From positions 62,001 to 126,000 of the forward strand of contig NBIV01000193.1 in assembly GCA_003194525.1 (NCBI GenBank): a stretch of DNA of 64,000 bases, given 5' to 3'. Origin of the DNA: Gracilariopsis chorda (taxonomy: Eukaryota; Rhodophyta; Florideophyceae; Gracilariales; Gracilariaceae). Each line of letters opens with the position of its first letter. The first letter of the stretch is position 1. The position numbers and the translations under genes were made by a program. The notes beneath the pieces are model-generated. The model saw only the letters and a program-made list of their open reading frames with translations, did no database searches and was not told the origin of the DNA. Positions 48,178 to 58,538 of the stretch are shown here, in pieces.

Positions 48178-48660
48178 CTCTTCTTCTTCTTCTTCTTCTT
48201 CTTTATTTTGGGTTCAATATGTCTGACTACGGCATATTGATAGAGGTTTTTTCCTATTTATGAGAAAAACCTCTCTCTCCTAAGAAAGGCTAACACCTTC
48301 TGTGGCCACTGGCGGACTATCTCCGCCAAAGTCTTACCTTTTCTCTCTGCTGCGGCAGGAAGCTCGCGTCTCCTAGAATCTGTCCGCTTAGGACAACGAA
48401 GCACATAGTGTTCAGCGCTGTTGGTAGCGTGCGTATTACAGTCACATTGTGATGGTTTTCCTCCTATGTAGCTTGCAACAGGGTGAAGCTTCGGCGTGTG
48501 TCCTACATAGATCTGAGACAGTGTGACTTCTGCTTTCCGCGGCGATACGATGGTTTCTGATAGGTAGCGGACAAGTGATAATATGCCATGGACGGCTGAC
48601 CATATTTAAGAGTTTGTAAGTGCACAAGCTGATCCGCGTTCACGAGGTGTGCCCGTCTTG
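48178..48660 (-). mobile_element. LINE (non-LTR retrotransposon) 3' fragment with GAA tail
   Basis: On the minus strand the frame across about 48,640-48,310 reads SQIYVGHTPKLHPVASYI, then CDCNTHATNSAEHYVLRCPKR, and a charged tail ending IVRQWPQKVLA. The CxC...H....C cluster after an RxGHTP-like segment is the standard C-terminal end of many LINE polyproteins, downstream of reverse transcriptase or RNase H. A hairpin (GAGGTTTTT, then AAAAAACCTC) lies in the 3' untranslated part near 48,245-48,275, followed by AATAAAG(AAG)n as the tail. The catalytic reverse transcriptase itself is not present, so this is a 5'-truncated copy, as is normal for LINEs. Confidence 0.7.
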
Positions 48661-50179
48661 CCCTGCGCCGAGTAAGGGAAGCGAAATGGACAAGCAATTG
48701 GGTCTCCAAGAGAGATCGACATCCAACCGATCGTTGTAAGTGCAAGGTGGGAATTATTGTGAAGCTGAGGGCGAGTCCGCAGCAAATGATTGCGACCTGC
48801 ACAAAAGACAATACAGCGTTCTTGAGGTGGAACAAGGCTCCATAGGTACTAGTGGATATGTGGGCGCTCTATTGTATTGTTTCACCAACCATCGGTTAAT
48901 AGGGCGTATAGCCGTGTCCTGATACTCAGCAGAAACGTACTTCGCAGAAACAAACTGTTCCTTTGGTATGTTCTGGGTGGCACAACACAAACAAGAATAC
49001 TGTTACACATGTGTCAGTGATAGACGAAAATGCTAGGAAGCGGGACTCTTGCAACCTGTCTCAGTATGTTTGGACACGAGGGGGTCATATTAGCCATGTT
49101 CTTTTTGAAAGGACAGAAGCATCTGAAGACTGGTGAGTGAAGTCGCGAACAGTGTGATAGGTCGGTTTGGGCACGTGATGGAGGAACTTGTCGTAGTTGT
49201 CGAGCTGCCTACAGGAATGGTAAACATTCTGGAGTCAACCTATTGTTGCTCGATACAGAACGATAGTCTTCTCATCTCCGAAACTTCACTCGGCACTTGT
49301 CACATGTGGGGCTATAGAGGTGGATTTGGAGTGGTCGAAGGCTCTTGCGCCGGCTTCCGCTGCACCTGACAGCATCATGATCTACCCTGCCCGCTGTGGA
49401 GCGCAGGATGTCATCCGACTATATTGACAGCTTGTTCGTTTAAGGACGATATGGAGCAAATTGTTCGGCTTCATTGACGACACAGGTGAAGCAAATCCCT
49501 ATCCCACACAGGAAGAAGGTCTTTGAGCTATTCCATACACTGCAACCGCTGTCTTAACCCGCCTACGGACCGTGGCTCTAAGACTTCTGAAACAGACCAA
49601 GCGGGGCTATTCGTGTGCTGGAAGCTGCAAGCAGTTGCACAGCGCACTTGGAGCTGTAGGGATTATCTGTGAGGAGGCGTCGGGCAGAACATGTAGATAG
49701 ATAAACGTTGAGTGTGAGAGAAGAATAGGATGCATGCATGGCACGTGTGCCACAACAAAAAAACGAGCGACTTCGGTTTTTCGTTTTCTTGTTAAAAATG
49801 GCAGTTGAGACGTTCCATCTGCAGGAGAACTGCGTTTCGCCGTCAAGCGTCCTCACCATTCGAGAACTGCAGCAACTGACATGGTCCCCCGCTGCCCTGT
49901 ATCGTGTGAGCATTACCCGTGATACCTACGCCGTAATCGGTTGACGAGCTGCGCATAGGGCTAGACTGTATCACTACGGCGACCAAGAAGCAAAGCACCA
50001 ATTCGCTTGTCTGGGGAAAAAGCGCTTCGCTTCATCTTCCAAGAAGCGAAGCACGCCTGCACTGACAAGAGCGCTGGGGCCCTACTTTGGAGGCTTCGCG
50101 CTGTCGCACGGAAGGTCCAAGCGATTCCGATTCGCTAGAAACCGTTTGGAGGTACTCCATAGTGACGTAGATCTGAGCG
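48661..50179. other. Gene-poor stretch ending in the Mo25 promoter
   Basis: No gene is recognised. A hairpin with perfect 10-bp arms (GCTTCGCTTC at 50,024-50,033 and its complement at 50,043-50,052, loop 9 nt) lies about 130 bp upstream of the Mo25 start codon, among further GCGCTTCGC and AAGCGAAGC copies. Confidence 0.35.
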
Positions 50180-51223
50180 ATGTGGGCTAAGATCTTTCCA
50201 TCGAAACCGAAATCTCCCGAAGATGTTGTCCGCGCTCTTCGCGACAGTCTGGAGGAGGGTCGGGGCCAGACGGATGCAAAAGCGGTGAAAAAAATGCACG
50301 AGGAGGTGTCAAAGGCGGTGAGCTCCCTCAAGGTGATGCTGTTCGGTGACCCTAGCAACGACATAGAAGTGAAACAGCAAGACGTGAACGACCTGGTGCG
50401 ACTGGCGTGTGAAGGAGAGCTACTGATTCTGATCGCGAAAAACCTATCACTAATGGAGTTTGAAACCCGAAAGGACGCGGTTCAAATATTCAACAACCTG
50501 CTCCGACGTGAGGTGGAGACGAGTTCGAGCGGGTGCGCAGTGGCCAAAGTGGCCGAGAATGATGGGGCGGTGATGAAGACGCTGGTGAGCGGATACGATG
50601 ACGGGGACATCGCGCTAAATTGCGGGGCGATACTACGGGAATGCATACGACACGAGGCGCTTGCCAAGCTAATGTTGGACAGTGGACTATTGTGGCGGTT
50701 TTTCGCGCTGGTAGAAGTGAGTGACTTTGACGTAGCAAGCGATGCATTCACGACATTCAAGGAATGCTTGACGCGTCACGTTGCAATCAGCGCTCGATTC
50801 ATTGAAGCGAACATGGATCGCTTCGTACAGGACTACAATGCATTACTGCGTAGCGCCAACTACGTAACGAGACGGCAAAGCCTGAAACTATTGGGCGAGA
50901 TGTTGTTGGAGCGAGCCAATTATCGAATCATGACGCACTACATTGCGTCGCCGGCTAACTTGCGCGTGGTGATGAACCTGTTGTTGGACAACCGGCGAAA
51001 CATTCAGTTCGAGGCGTTTCACGTGTTCAAGATTTTCGTGGCAAACCCGACGAAACCTGTGGAGGTGGAGAACATTCTGGTGCGGAACAAGGAGCGGATG
51101 CTGGCATACTTGACGGATTTCTTGAGCGATCGGGAGGATGAGCAATTCCAGGAGGACAGGGGCCTGGTACTACAGGAGATCCGTTCGCTGCAAGAAACGC
51201 CTGAAAACAACAATAGTTCGTGA
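50180..51223 (+). CDS. Mo25/CAB39 scaffold protein
   Basis: An intron-free frame of 347 residues is close in length to human CAB39 (341). It opens MWAKIFPSKPKSPEDVVRAL, has the VLRR-type segment RKDAVQIFNNLLRRE (about 95-110), LNCGAILRECIRHEALAKLML, SDFDVASDAFTTFKECLTRH, the hallmark ANYVTRRQSLKLLGEMLLER, and NIQFEAFHVFKIFVANPTKP near the end. These are the armadillo-like helical repeats of Mo25. In animals Mo25 binds the pseudokinase STRAD and activates LKB1; in fungi and plants it partners GCK/STE20-type kinases in polarity and division. ATG at 50,180 is the first in frame and matches the family start. It lies head to tail with Rab7. Confidence 0.95.
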   Translation: MWAKIFPSKPKSPEDVVRALRDSLEEGRGQTDAKAVKKMHEEVSKAVSSLKVMLFGDPSNDIEVKQQDVNDLVRLACEGELLILIAKNLSLMEFETRKDAVQIFNNLLRREVETSSSGCAVAKVAENDGAVMKTLVSGYDDGDIALNCGAILRECIRHEALAKLMLDSGLLWRFFALVEVSDFDVASDAFTTFKECLTRHVAISARFIEANMDRFVQDYNALLRSANYVTRRQSLKLLGEMLLERANYRIMTHYIASPANLRVVMNLLLDNRRNIQFEAFHVFKIFVANPTKPVEVENILVRNKERMLAYLTDFLSDREDEQFQEDRGLVLQEIRSLQETPENNNSS

Positions 51224-51863
51224 GACAAACGAGTTAGAGATTAGGAAGTTTAGCAAAGTGATCATAAATGTACAAGACGTGCTGCGGTAAGAGCGAGAGT
51301 TTGGTAAGTGGAGGGCAGGCACTGGCGTTAGCGTTGGGGTGGGCGTGGTTGCGAGACAGCGCGGGAGAGAGCGCAAGGGGGGGATGCACGGGAGGCTTTT
51401 TGAGGGGGGGGGAGGGGGCAAATGGCGCACAGCGGACGATGACACGTGACAAGCTGTGACTTGTACGCCATGTGTGCGCGCTAGCGCCTTCTTTTTTTAG
51501 TGAAAAAGGGCTTGCTGGAGCGCCATGTGCGCAACCCCTCACGTGGGCCGTGAGAGCCTTGAAAACGTCCGCAACAGTTCGGCGCACAGCCATTCTGGCG
51601 TACACTCCACAGCACGCACGTCCCGAGTGCCAGGCGTGTCGGTGCGTTCGCGTTGTGAAGAAGCGCCCATCATCGTTCCTCGCCCCCGCGTGCCTGTCGC
51701 CAGCGGCCATGCGTGGTTCCCCTGCTCCCTCTTCCCCCCTCCCCACATCCACGACAAACTAACTTCAAATCGCAATTACAAAACGCCAGCTGCGCGGCTG
51801 CCTTGACTAAGCGCCTTCTGCTGTTTCGCTGCGCCGCAAGCGCCGCCTGATTGCCGTCCCATC
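51224..51863. other. Mo25-Rab7 intergenic stretch
   Basis: It holds the Mo25 3' end and the Rab7 promoter. A G-run (near 51,401-51,418) stands out. Open frames on both strands here are explained by high GC content and carry no domain. Confidence 0.4.
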
Positions 51864-52850
51864 ATGAGGAACTCCAGACCTAGAATGCTCAAGATTGTCA
51901 TCCTCGGCGAGAGCGGGTAAGTGTGCTTTCATTCCCTCCCCTCCCCGAACCACCCCCCCCCCCCCCCCCCGAAGCGAAGAGCAGCGCTAACTGACACACG
52001 TCAAAACATGAAAACGTATTAAAAAAACGCGCTTATAAAAGTGTGGGCAAGACTTCTTTAATGGAGCGATACGTGGAGCATCGTTTTAGTCAACAGTACA
52101 AGGCCACAATCGGCGCCGACTTCTTCCCCAAGGATGTGATCATAGACGACAAAGCGGTCAATCTGCAGATATGGGACACAGCCGGACAAGAACGCTACCA
52201 GAGCCTAGGCTCAGCGTTTTATCGCGGCGCAGACGCCTGCGTACTTGTGTATGACATGACTGATGCACGTTCATTCGAAGCACTGGACTCATGGAGGGAT
52301 GAGTTTCTGATTTCTGCTGCCCCGAGGGACCCGGACTCCTTTCCGTTTGTAGTGATGGCTAACAAGGTTGACGTGGTGGATCGAGCAAGAAAGGTACGTG
52401 GCTCCTTTTCGTTTTGTTTTCCCGCAGCTGATGGCACGTTAAGAAGCCGTTCGCACAGACACTGACGTTGTTGTTAGGTTTCGAGGAAGAAAGCGATGGA
52501 GTGGTGTGCGGCCAACCGGGTGAACCCGTTGCCGCTGTTCGAAACGAGCGCAATGGAGGACATCAACGTGGAAACAGCATTCGAAGCGGTGGCTCGCGCT
52601 GCACTGAGAAGAGGGGAGCAAGACGACGACTTGTATGTAATATTTTTCTTTTGCTTGTGTCAGGTGTGCTTTCGGCACGCCAGCCAGGCGCCGCAGACTT
52701 GTTCGCGCTTCAAACGGGGATGCTGACTTGTGTTTGTGTTTTTTTTTGTGCTTTTGTGTTCTTCCTGGCCGCGGATTGGACTGGAACAGCATTCCAGACA
52801 ACACGGTCGACATCAATGGAAAGGCTACGGAGGACGGATGCGCGTGTTAG
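51864..52850 (+). CDS. Rab7-type small GTPase, four exons
   Basis: Exons are 51,864-51,916, 52,042-52,393, 52,478-52,632 and 52,790-52,850, with introns of 125, 84 and 157 nt, all GT-AG. The spliced product is 206 residues (human Rab7 has 207). Nucleotide-binding boxes are GESGVGKT (15-22), the effector stretch [16 protein letters not shown] (62-68), NKVD (125-128) and ETSA (157-160). The C terminus ends CAC, a CxC geranylgeranylation signal. The final exon (FIPDNTVDI...GCAC) matches the Rab7 hypervariable tail, which supports the chosen acceptor. Rab7 directs late endosome or vacuole fusion. The first intron contains a long poly-C run. Loss of the introns from the reading would break the P loop, so the splice calls are firm. 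Confidence 0.95.
51953..51971 (+). repeat. Poly-C run inside Rab7 intron 1
   Basis: A near-uninterrupted run of about 18 C residues lies 35 bases after the donor site. It is not coding and probably varies in length between individuals. Confidence 0.8.
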
Positions 52851-53430
52851 AGTAGCGTACAAATAGAAAGCATCGCAACTGAGAACTTTTTTGAAAGGCT
52901 GATGGGCGGCCCCCCCTCTCCCCGCTCCCCCCTCCCCCGTCGTTCCGCGATTGCGACGTAGCAAGCGCACGAAAGGCAAATGTCTGCGACGCGCTGCTCA
53001 GCCAGTCGCAGCGCTCGGAGCCGCGTCTGGCCACCGTCGCAGCGGCGTGCTTCTTACACACTCGCCAACTCCCAACGCCATTGGCGCCGCGGCCGCGCTC
53101 CGCGCACCTCTAATGTAATTCAGAGCAGCACAGCCAATCATCGTCCACGTGTGGCCCCAACCTCCACCTCACCGCTGCCCCCGCACGCCGCATAAATAAA
53201 CACCAACGCACCGCGACCATCACCGTTGCCGCCGGGAGGACCACCTTCATCCTTGCTTCTTCCCACCCCTCCCCCCGCTCTCCACGTTCCACTGCCCCCA
53301 TCACCCCTTCTTGACCTCACCCGCCCCGCCCCCCTACTCCCTAACACCCTTTCTCCCTCACCCCACCATTTCCTCACTCCCTAACACCGTTTCTTCCTCA
53401 CCCCAACACGTCCGCCCTCCTCAATACGCC
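52851..53430. promoter_or_regulatory. Rab7-bZIP intergenic stretch with C-rich leader
   Basis: A TATA-like CATAAATAAA lies near 53,190. From about 53,255 the plus strand is strongly pyrimidine-rich up to the bZIP start codon. It includes two tandem copies of a roughly 40-bp unit starting ACTCCCTAACACC (53,338 and 53,376). This is probably the 5' untranslated leader of the bZIP gene. Confidence 0.45.
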
Positions 53431-55223
53431 ATGGATCCCATGCAATTAGCAATCACCACCTCCGCCCCCGCCCCTTCTTCGCAGCCTTTTGACGTCTTCT
53501 CGGCCGCCACGCCCACTAACTCAACCCCCCCCTCGCCTTCGACCTCGGTGACGTCTCCACACCAGACCTTCTCAACGAAATAAACCCCGAGCTTCTAGAC
53601 TACGTCAAATACAACACCCCACAAGTCTACTCGGGTCTTCTTGCTCAAGACCGCAACCAACTCCCAAACCCCTCACCTGCCGTTTTTCCTGCTGTAACAC
53701 CCCAATTCCCACAGGTCGCCGACCCATCCGTCCCTGCCACTTCTAATTCACTTCCGGCCAACTCTCCACTTACTCTCGACGAAGGCATGCAAACCATCAC
53801 CTCTGTTCCAGCCTTCACTCCGCCAGCCTCTGCCTCCGCCACTGCCGTGCCTGTCGTCGCTTCCGTACCCGGCGTTAATTCCTTACCCGTGGCTTCCGTC
53901 CCTTTTGCCTCCATGCCTCCAGCCTCTGTGCCTGCCACTTCCGTGCCGATTACCGCTTTGCAAAACTTCAGCGCAAATGCAACTGCGCCCGTTTCTCGCT
54001 CAGTTCGGCATCTCAAGCACCCCACCGCAGCCCCGGCCAAGCCCTCCGCTCACATTCCGGTTTCCGTTCCGAATCCCGCGCTTATGGCAGTTTTGCGACA
54101 AGCCCGAGCCATGTCAAACGTTCCACAGCTCAACTCCCAAATGAGCATGCAACCACGTTATTTCCCACCATCAGCCCGGCTCAGTACCGCTATGCCAACG
54201 TCGACGTCACTGCAACCGAACAGTGCCGCCGCAGTCGCCGCTGTGGCCGGCGCCGCAGCTGCCGCCGCAGCCGCTGCAAATAACCTCTGCTCCGCAACTA
54301 ATCCGCACTATGCAGCTTATCCGATGCAGCACAAAAGCTTCCCTCAACGTGCACCTTCACTAACGTATACACATCAACGCTCAATGCAACTGCGAGCGTC
54401 GGCCACACCGCAGACTTATCTTGGCTCGCGTTCGCCTGTTCCACGCGTGGTGGTACCTACTGTGGCGCCTACTATGGCGCCGTCACAGGTTCCTTTACAA
54501 CCGCAAACACCGCCATCGCGAGTTACCAGACAGAAACGCCCGAGCCCTGCAGTGAAGCGTGCACCAAACGCACCTGCCAACACCGTGCCACCCTCCGTGC
54601 TTACCAAGCGGCCATCTTCGTCATCGCTAACGTCAAACCAGTCTAACCTTGCCCAGCCGTTGACTGGTCGTAATGTTGTGCAGCGTCATGTTCCGACCGC
54701 TGTTGCCGGTAATTCCACAGTTGTACACCCTGCTAATGTTGCCACTCCTGTGGATGTGGTACCTATGCAACTCAAGGTGGAACAAGACGAACAAATATCT
54801 GCACAACAGGTTTTCGCGTCAGATCAAGGGCCCGACGGAGAACAAGATCATGACGCAAAGAAGGCAATGCGTGCCGAACGTAACCGCCAAAGTGCTGCTG
54901 CAAGTCGCGAACGTAAGAAACAACACATCAAAGAGCTTGAGCGGCGCGTGGAAGCACTTTCCAAGGAGAATGCACGGATGCAACTCAGCCAGTTGCGAAC
55001 AGTGCGGGATCGCATCCAACAGGAGTCGAAGATTTTGAACCAGGTGAAGGAACTCCAAAAGAAAGTTTTGGACAGAGACTTGCAGATCCACAAGCTCTCT
55101 CGGCAACTGAAAGATGCGAAGATCAAACACGGTGAAGGTGAAGAATGCTCAGAGATTCCGCGACCTAACACTTGGGATGCTGCAGAGTGGAAAAAGAAGA
55201 AAGGAAGAGGCTCGATCCGGTAG
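53431..55223 (+). CDS. bZIP transcription factor, with an apparent frame break near its start
   Basis: The long frame (open from about 53,520 to TAG at 55,223) ends in a bZIP domain. The basic region is RAERNRQSAAASRERKKQH (near 54,870-54,930; NxxSAxxSR core), followed by a leucine-zipper coiled coil to about 55,120. Before it lies a long low-complexity region rich in Ala, Pro, Ser, Thr and Val, typical of an activation region, with an acidic-hydrophobic patch (LLNEINPELLDYV). The best start is ATG at 53,431 (MDPMQLAITT), but that frame ends at 53,583. The two frames would join if the run of eight C near 53,526 had one more base, giving about 597 residues. A homopolymer sequencing error is likelier than a 44-nt intron or a start at the internal ATG 53,787. 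Confidence 0.85.
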
Positions 55224-55564
55224 AACAGCAGTAGTTAGCGACAGTAAAGAAGTGAACATTCTTTTCTAGACATGTGTACGATTGCAAACGTCGGTACCTT
55301 GATGTTGCACCATGGCATGGTGTCACGGATCTGCTGCTGCGCAACCCGCCCACCCTCCCCGCCCCAATCAACCGCCCCGCCACGGCGCTAACAGCAGCAG
55401 GTGACGGGGCGGATGAAGAAGCCCGGGAGGGCCGTGAGAGGGGGGAGGTGCCGATGGTGTGCAACAAAAGGCGGTCGTCTTGCGTCAAAAAAGTCTCGAG
55501 AGAGCCACTGCAGTTCTGCGGCTATTGATTTCCACGTGGACGGACGCTAAACTTTAGGCCGAGA

Positions 55565-55637
55565 ACCACACAGACAGTGTCGCTGGACGTAAAACACGCC
55601 TGGCATGTTTCACGTCCAGCGACACTGTCAGTGTGGT
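55565..55637. other. Near-perfect 73-nt hairpin (32-bp arms)
   Basis: The left arm at 55,565-55,596 and the right arm at 55,606-55,637 are complementary over 32 positions with two mismatches, around a 9-nt loop (CGCCTGGCA). The arms start ACCACAC and end GTGTGGT. Nothing similar was noticed elsewhere in the window. It lies about 340 bp after the bZIP stop codon. It could be a small-RNA precursor, a small foldback transposon or a recent inverted duplication. Confidence 0.75.
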
Positions 55638-56958
55638 TTGAAGAAGACTTTGGAGTTTGGTGGTACCCTATCTTATTTTTGTAGTTTTTAATCATCGACG
55701 TCTTCGCGCACTGCTGTACTTTTGCAGGCAGTTCCGAAGCGCTCTCCACTTGCCTTTGAGAAGAGAGAAAGGGTAATAACTAATCTTTGTCACTCTGGCA
55801 GGGGTTTGTATTTCTACAAAAGGGCATGACCGATTTGTACTTGTGGGGACCGACACCCTTTCTACGCTTAAAATCCTCTGTCGATGCGCAGGGGGATAGC
55901 CTTTCAGAAGTCTAATGGTGTTAGTGCTGCGCAAGACTGGTCATCGCCTTTTCTACGAGCTCTAACTTTGAATCTCTCTTTCTTGGACACCATTTCCTAT
56001 TCATACGTGGGTTATGAGCCTATTTGTTCAGTTGGGCACGAACGTACCTTGTAGAGTTGCGCTTCACGGAGTTCGTAAAGGGAAGCTGCCAGCGAGTGAG
56101 GGTCTGAACAAACGTTCAAGCCGAAATGTCTTGCACACGGGACTGTAAGAATACAGAGGGTACGTTAACTTAGCTTCGAGTGTATGGCGCATGCGAAGAT
56201 GGAACGAACTAAGCGTCGGTTCAATTTGAGTCTCGGGTGCTTTGGCATCAGACGAAAGCATGCGTGATTTGTTAGTGTTTTGCTCTTTTGAAGTGTCAAG
56301 CGTATGTGATAAATAACGATGAAGCGGTCGCTGTCGATGCTATTCTACCTTCGGTTTAGTTTCGAATGTAATTTCCACTGGTCGTGTGCCACGCGCGATA
56401 TCTCGTCACACCGACGGTCACAGTCAAGCATAAAACTTCCACGACATGCCAAGCCAGCACATACGGCAAGAGCTTCAACAGCAAAGCCTTAGAAAGGAAT
56501 ACGAAGGACGTTTTGCACGCGAAAGATAGCAACTCATCGCCGCACTGTCGAACTATAGGTGTAAGATTGCGTGCTTCGCCGGAGGGGAGAGGGGAGTGGG
56601 GAGTGGAATGACCTTCATACAGGTATAACGGAGAAATGACGAGTACGGACGCTACGCTGCTGCAAGCAAAGCAGCTGTATGGTGCGTATGCTGAGCAAGC
56701 GCTTTTCATTGCATACGAAAACAATGAACAGGGTGTGCTATTCAAAAATGTATCAACCCTTACAACGGTAGTTGTCTACGGATACAGATGGGGATAACCC
56801 GTAACCTTTATTTATCTCCCACACATTTACGCTTTCGCTACCTGTAATCACCAAGTCGGCACCGTGGCGCTCGCCAATTGGCACGTGCGCCATCACGGCG
56901 CCACCCCTCGTCCTCACCATAAATCAATCTGGCTTCCCCACGAGCACCGCTCAACGCA

Positions 56959-56967
56959 TATATATAA
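56959..56967 (+). promoter_or_regulatory. TATA box of the Gag1-like gene
   Basis: TATATATAA lies in a plain context upstream of the short ORF at 57,221, with no other plus-strand gene in between. The assignment is by position only. Confidence 0.4.
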
Positions 56968-57220
56968 CCGTCGTGCACCTCAACTCGTTGAACACTTCCC
57001 CTCGACGCCGACTTCTTCCCCTGGAAGCACCACCTGCAGCCAGACCCATTTTCTTCTCGAAGCCGCTCTTCTTTCCACAATCACGACTCATCACAGCTAT
57101 CTTCGCGACCCTTCCCGTCGTCGTGCCCTGTCATTCGGTGCCACTTCCTCCACAACCGTTCACTCTGGCGCACCGCGAGAAACCGACGCGCCCGCGCGCG
57201 CATCCTGTTTGCGCGCGCTG

Positions 57221-57514
57221 ATGCACGCCATTTCACGGAAGGCGCGCAACGCCGCAAAGAAACCGCCACCCCCACCACCTGAATCTGTCGCGCCGTGCGT
57301 CAATGCCGGTTACGAACGATGGCTCAAGCAGCGTGAAGAGTGGAATGCTCCGAAGCCGGGTCACACTCCGAAGCGAAACCCTCCGCTCAAAAGCTCCGAG
57401 ATGGAAGAACTCTACAAAAGCTTAGTAACTAGTACTTCGCCCACTTTGCCGAGACCTGTCCCGCTCTCCGAATTCATTCCGTGCTTGGTAGAGATCCGCA
57501 ACATGGTTTTGTAA
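57221..57514 (+). CDS. Small Gag1-like clamp (DUF4050) domain protein
   Basis: The frame is open from 56,864, but only one ATG occurs in it, at 57,221, giving 97 residues. After a basic, proline-rich start (KKPPPPPPES), it has GYERWLKQREEWNAP (30-44), then SSEMEELYKSLVTSTSPTLPRPVPLSEFIPCLVEI (58-92). The W...R..W spacing and the PxPVPLSEFIxxLV ending resemble the DUF4050 domain of fungal Gag1 and its plant relatives (PIPLSEMVDFLVDVWE). Fungal Gag1 acts in TORC1 signalling; the role here is unknown. It is shorter than most relatives and lacks the usual WE.EGLYD end. It is convergent with ISY1 (244 bp apart). Confidence 0.65.
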   Translation: MHAISRKARNAAKKPPPPPPESVAPCVNAGYERWLKQREEWNAPKPGHTPKRNPPLKSSEMEELYKSLVTSTSPTLPRPVPLSEFIPCLVEIRNMVL

Positions 57515-57758
57515 CTGCCCCCTTTCTTGCAGCATCACAACTCAATCGCCTTTGAAACTTTTCCTGTCTGGTCCCTCGCTTTTTGTGCGTCTTCATACAG
57601 CGAACGATTGAGAATACTGAGTTGGGAGAGCCGTTATTGTTTTTTTGACATCTGTCTGATGGCGTTAGATAGCCCATTTGTTCTAGATCGCGTAATAGTT
57701 CGTTCGTTGTAAAGGTCCATGAAGTGATATAGTTGCCTTCAAGCCATATCGTTGTACA

Positions 57759-58538
57759 TCAGTCGCCGGTGGCTCGCTTCTTCTGTGCATCCAGTACACC
57801 CATCTGCAACTGCTCCAAAGCCTCCAGTTTCTTCCTCTCCAAGATAATAGCTTCCATACTGCCTTGTTGACCAAACTCGCCTTGAGGTTTCTTCCCGACA
57901 AATTGGAGGTAGCCATCATCCCAGGGCTCATCCTTTGTAGCATTGTTTTGTTCTTCCCAAGCAGCAACTAGTTTCGCCCTAGCATCTTTCTCAGCTTTGT
58001 TCTCAATACTTTCCAGCTCGGGGTCATTTCCATCTGCATGGCCATAGTACTCCCTGTCCACACGCGCGTACATCTCTGTCATGCGTCGTTGCAAGCTTTC
58101 ATCGTCAAGTCTCTCTTTGCGTCTCTGCTCCTTGGCTGCCAGCAATTCTTGTACGCCAGGTAACCTTTTCGCCTCTCCAAAGTAAAAGTACCCATTGTGT
58201 TCGAGAACGGTGCCATCTGAAAGGTCAACTTTCCTTCTTCCATAGTCTTTCCCACCGAGGTATCGTATACGTCTCTCCCAGTGCCCACGCTCTCGTAGCA
58301 GCTTGTTAATATTATCATTGAGCTCCTGCACGCGATCATCGTCCAAACCAGGGTTCTGTATCTCTTCCGCTAAACGACGAATGTCGCTCAAGACCTGCAA
58401 TCTCCATTTCTCGGCCTCATCGACGTCGTCGCACAAAGTGGACAGGTAAGGGCGACGCTGTCGTGTTCCCGATGCCTCTTGCTTGGTGCGAAGGTACCTG
58501 CTCAGCATGGACTGAGCTTTCTCTTCGTTTCGAGCCAT
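57759..58538 (-). CDS. ISY1: ISY1-like pre-mRNA splicing factor
   Basis: This intron-free frame of 259 residues, close to the family length, starts at ATG 58,538. It opens MARNEEKAQSMLSRYLRTKQ and continues RPYLSTLCDDVDEAEKWRLQVLSDIRRLAEEIQNPGL, then INKLLRERGHWERRIRYLGGKDYGR and GYFYFGEAKRLPGVQELL. These are the conserved blocks of ISY1, a member of the Prp19-associated complex that is present at the catalytic core of the spliceosome and helps 5' splice-site fidelity. The C-terminal half is charged and predicted helical, as in relatives. Its presence fits the short introns in TMEM222 and Rab7. It diverges from peptide deformylase. Confidence 0.95.
   Translation of the reverse strand: MARNEEKAQSMLSRYLRTKQEASGTRQRRPYLSTLCDDVDEAEKWRLQVLSDIRRLAEEIQNPGLDDDRVQELNDNINKLLRERGHWERRIRYLGGKDYGRRKVDLSDGTVLEHNGYFYFGEAKRLPGVQELLAAKEQRRKERLDDESLQRRMTEMYARVDREYYGHADGNDPELESIENKAEKDARAKLVAAWEEQNNATKDEPWDDGYLQFVGKKPQGEFGQQGSMEAIILERKKLEALEQLQMGVLDAQKKRATGD

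Larger units (their letters stand above)
55224..57220. other. Intergenic stretch with a long hairpin and a TATA box
   Basis: No coding gene is recognised over about 2 kb. It contains the 73-nt hairpin at 55,565-55,637, described separately. A TATA box (TATATATAA, 56,959-56,967) lies about 260 bp upstream of the Gag1-like start codon and probably drives that gene. Open frames on both strands lack domains. Confidence 0.4.

Noticed and set aside
51234-51752. Minus-strand 172-codon frame between Mo25 and Rab7
   Set aside because: GC-rich intergenic sequence yields long chance frames on both strands here, and no domain is visible.
53645-54040. Glycine/alanine/threonine-rich frame antisense to the bZIP gene
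   Set aside because: It is a mirror of the low-complexity coding strand; the sense strand ends in a clear bZIP domain.
56864-57220. Upstream extension of the Gag1-like frame
   Set aside because: It lacks an ATG and contains the TATA box expected for the gene, so it is promoter and leader rather than coding.
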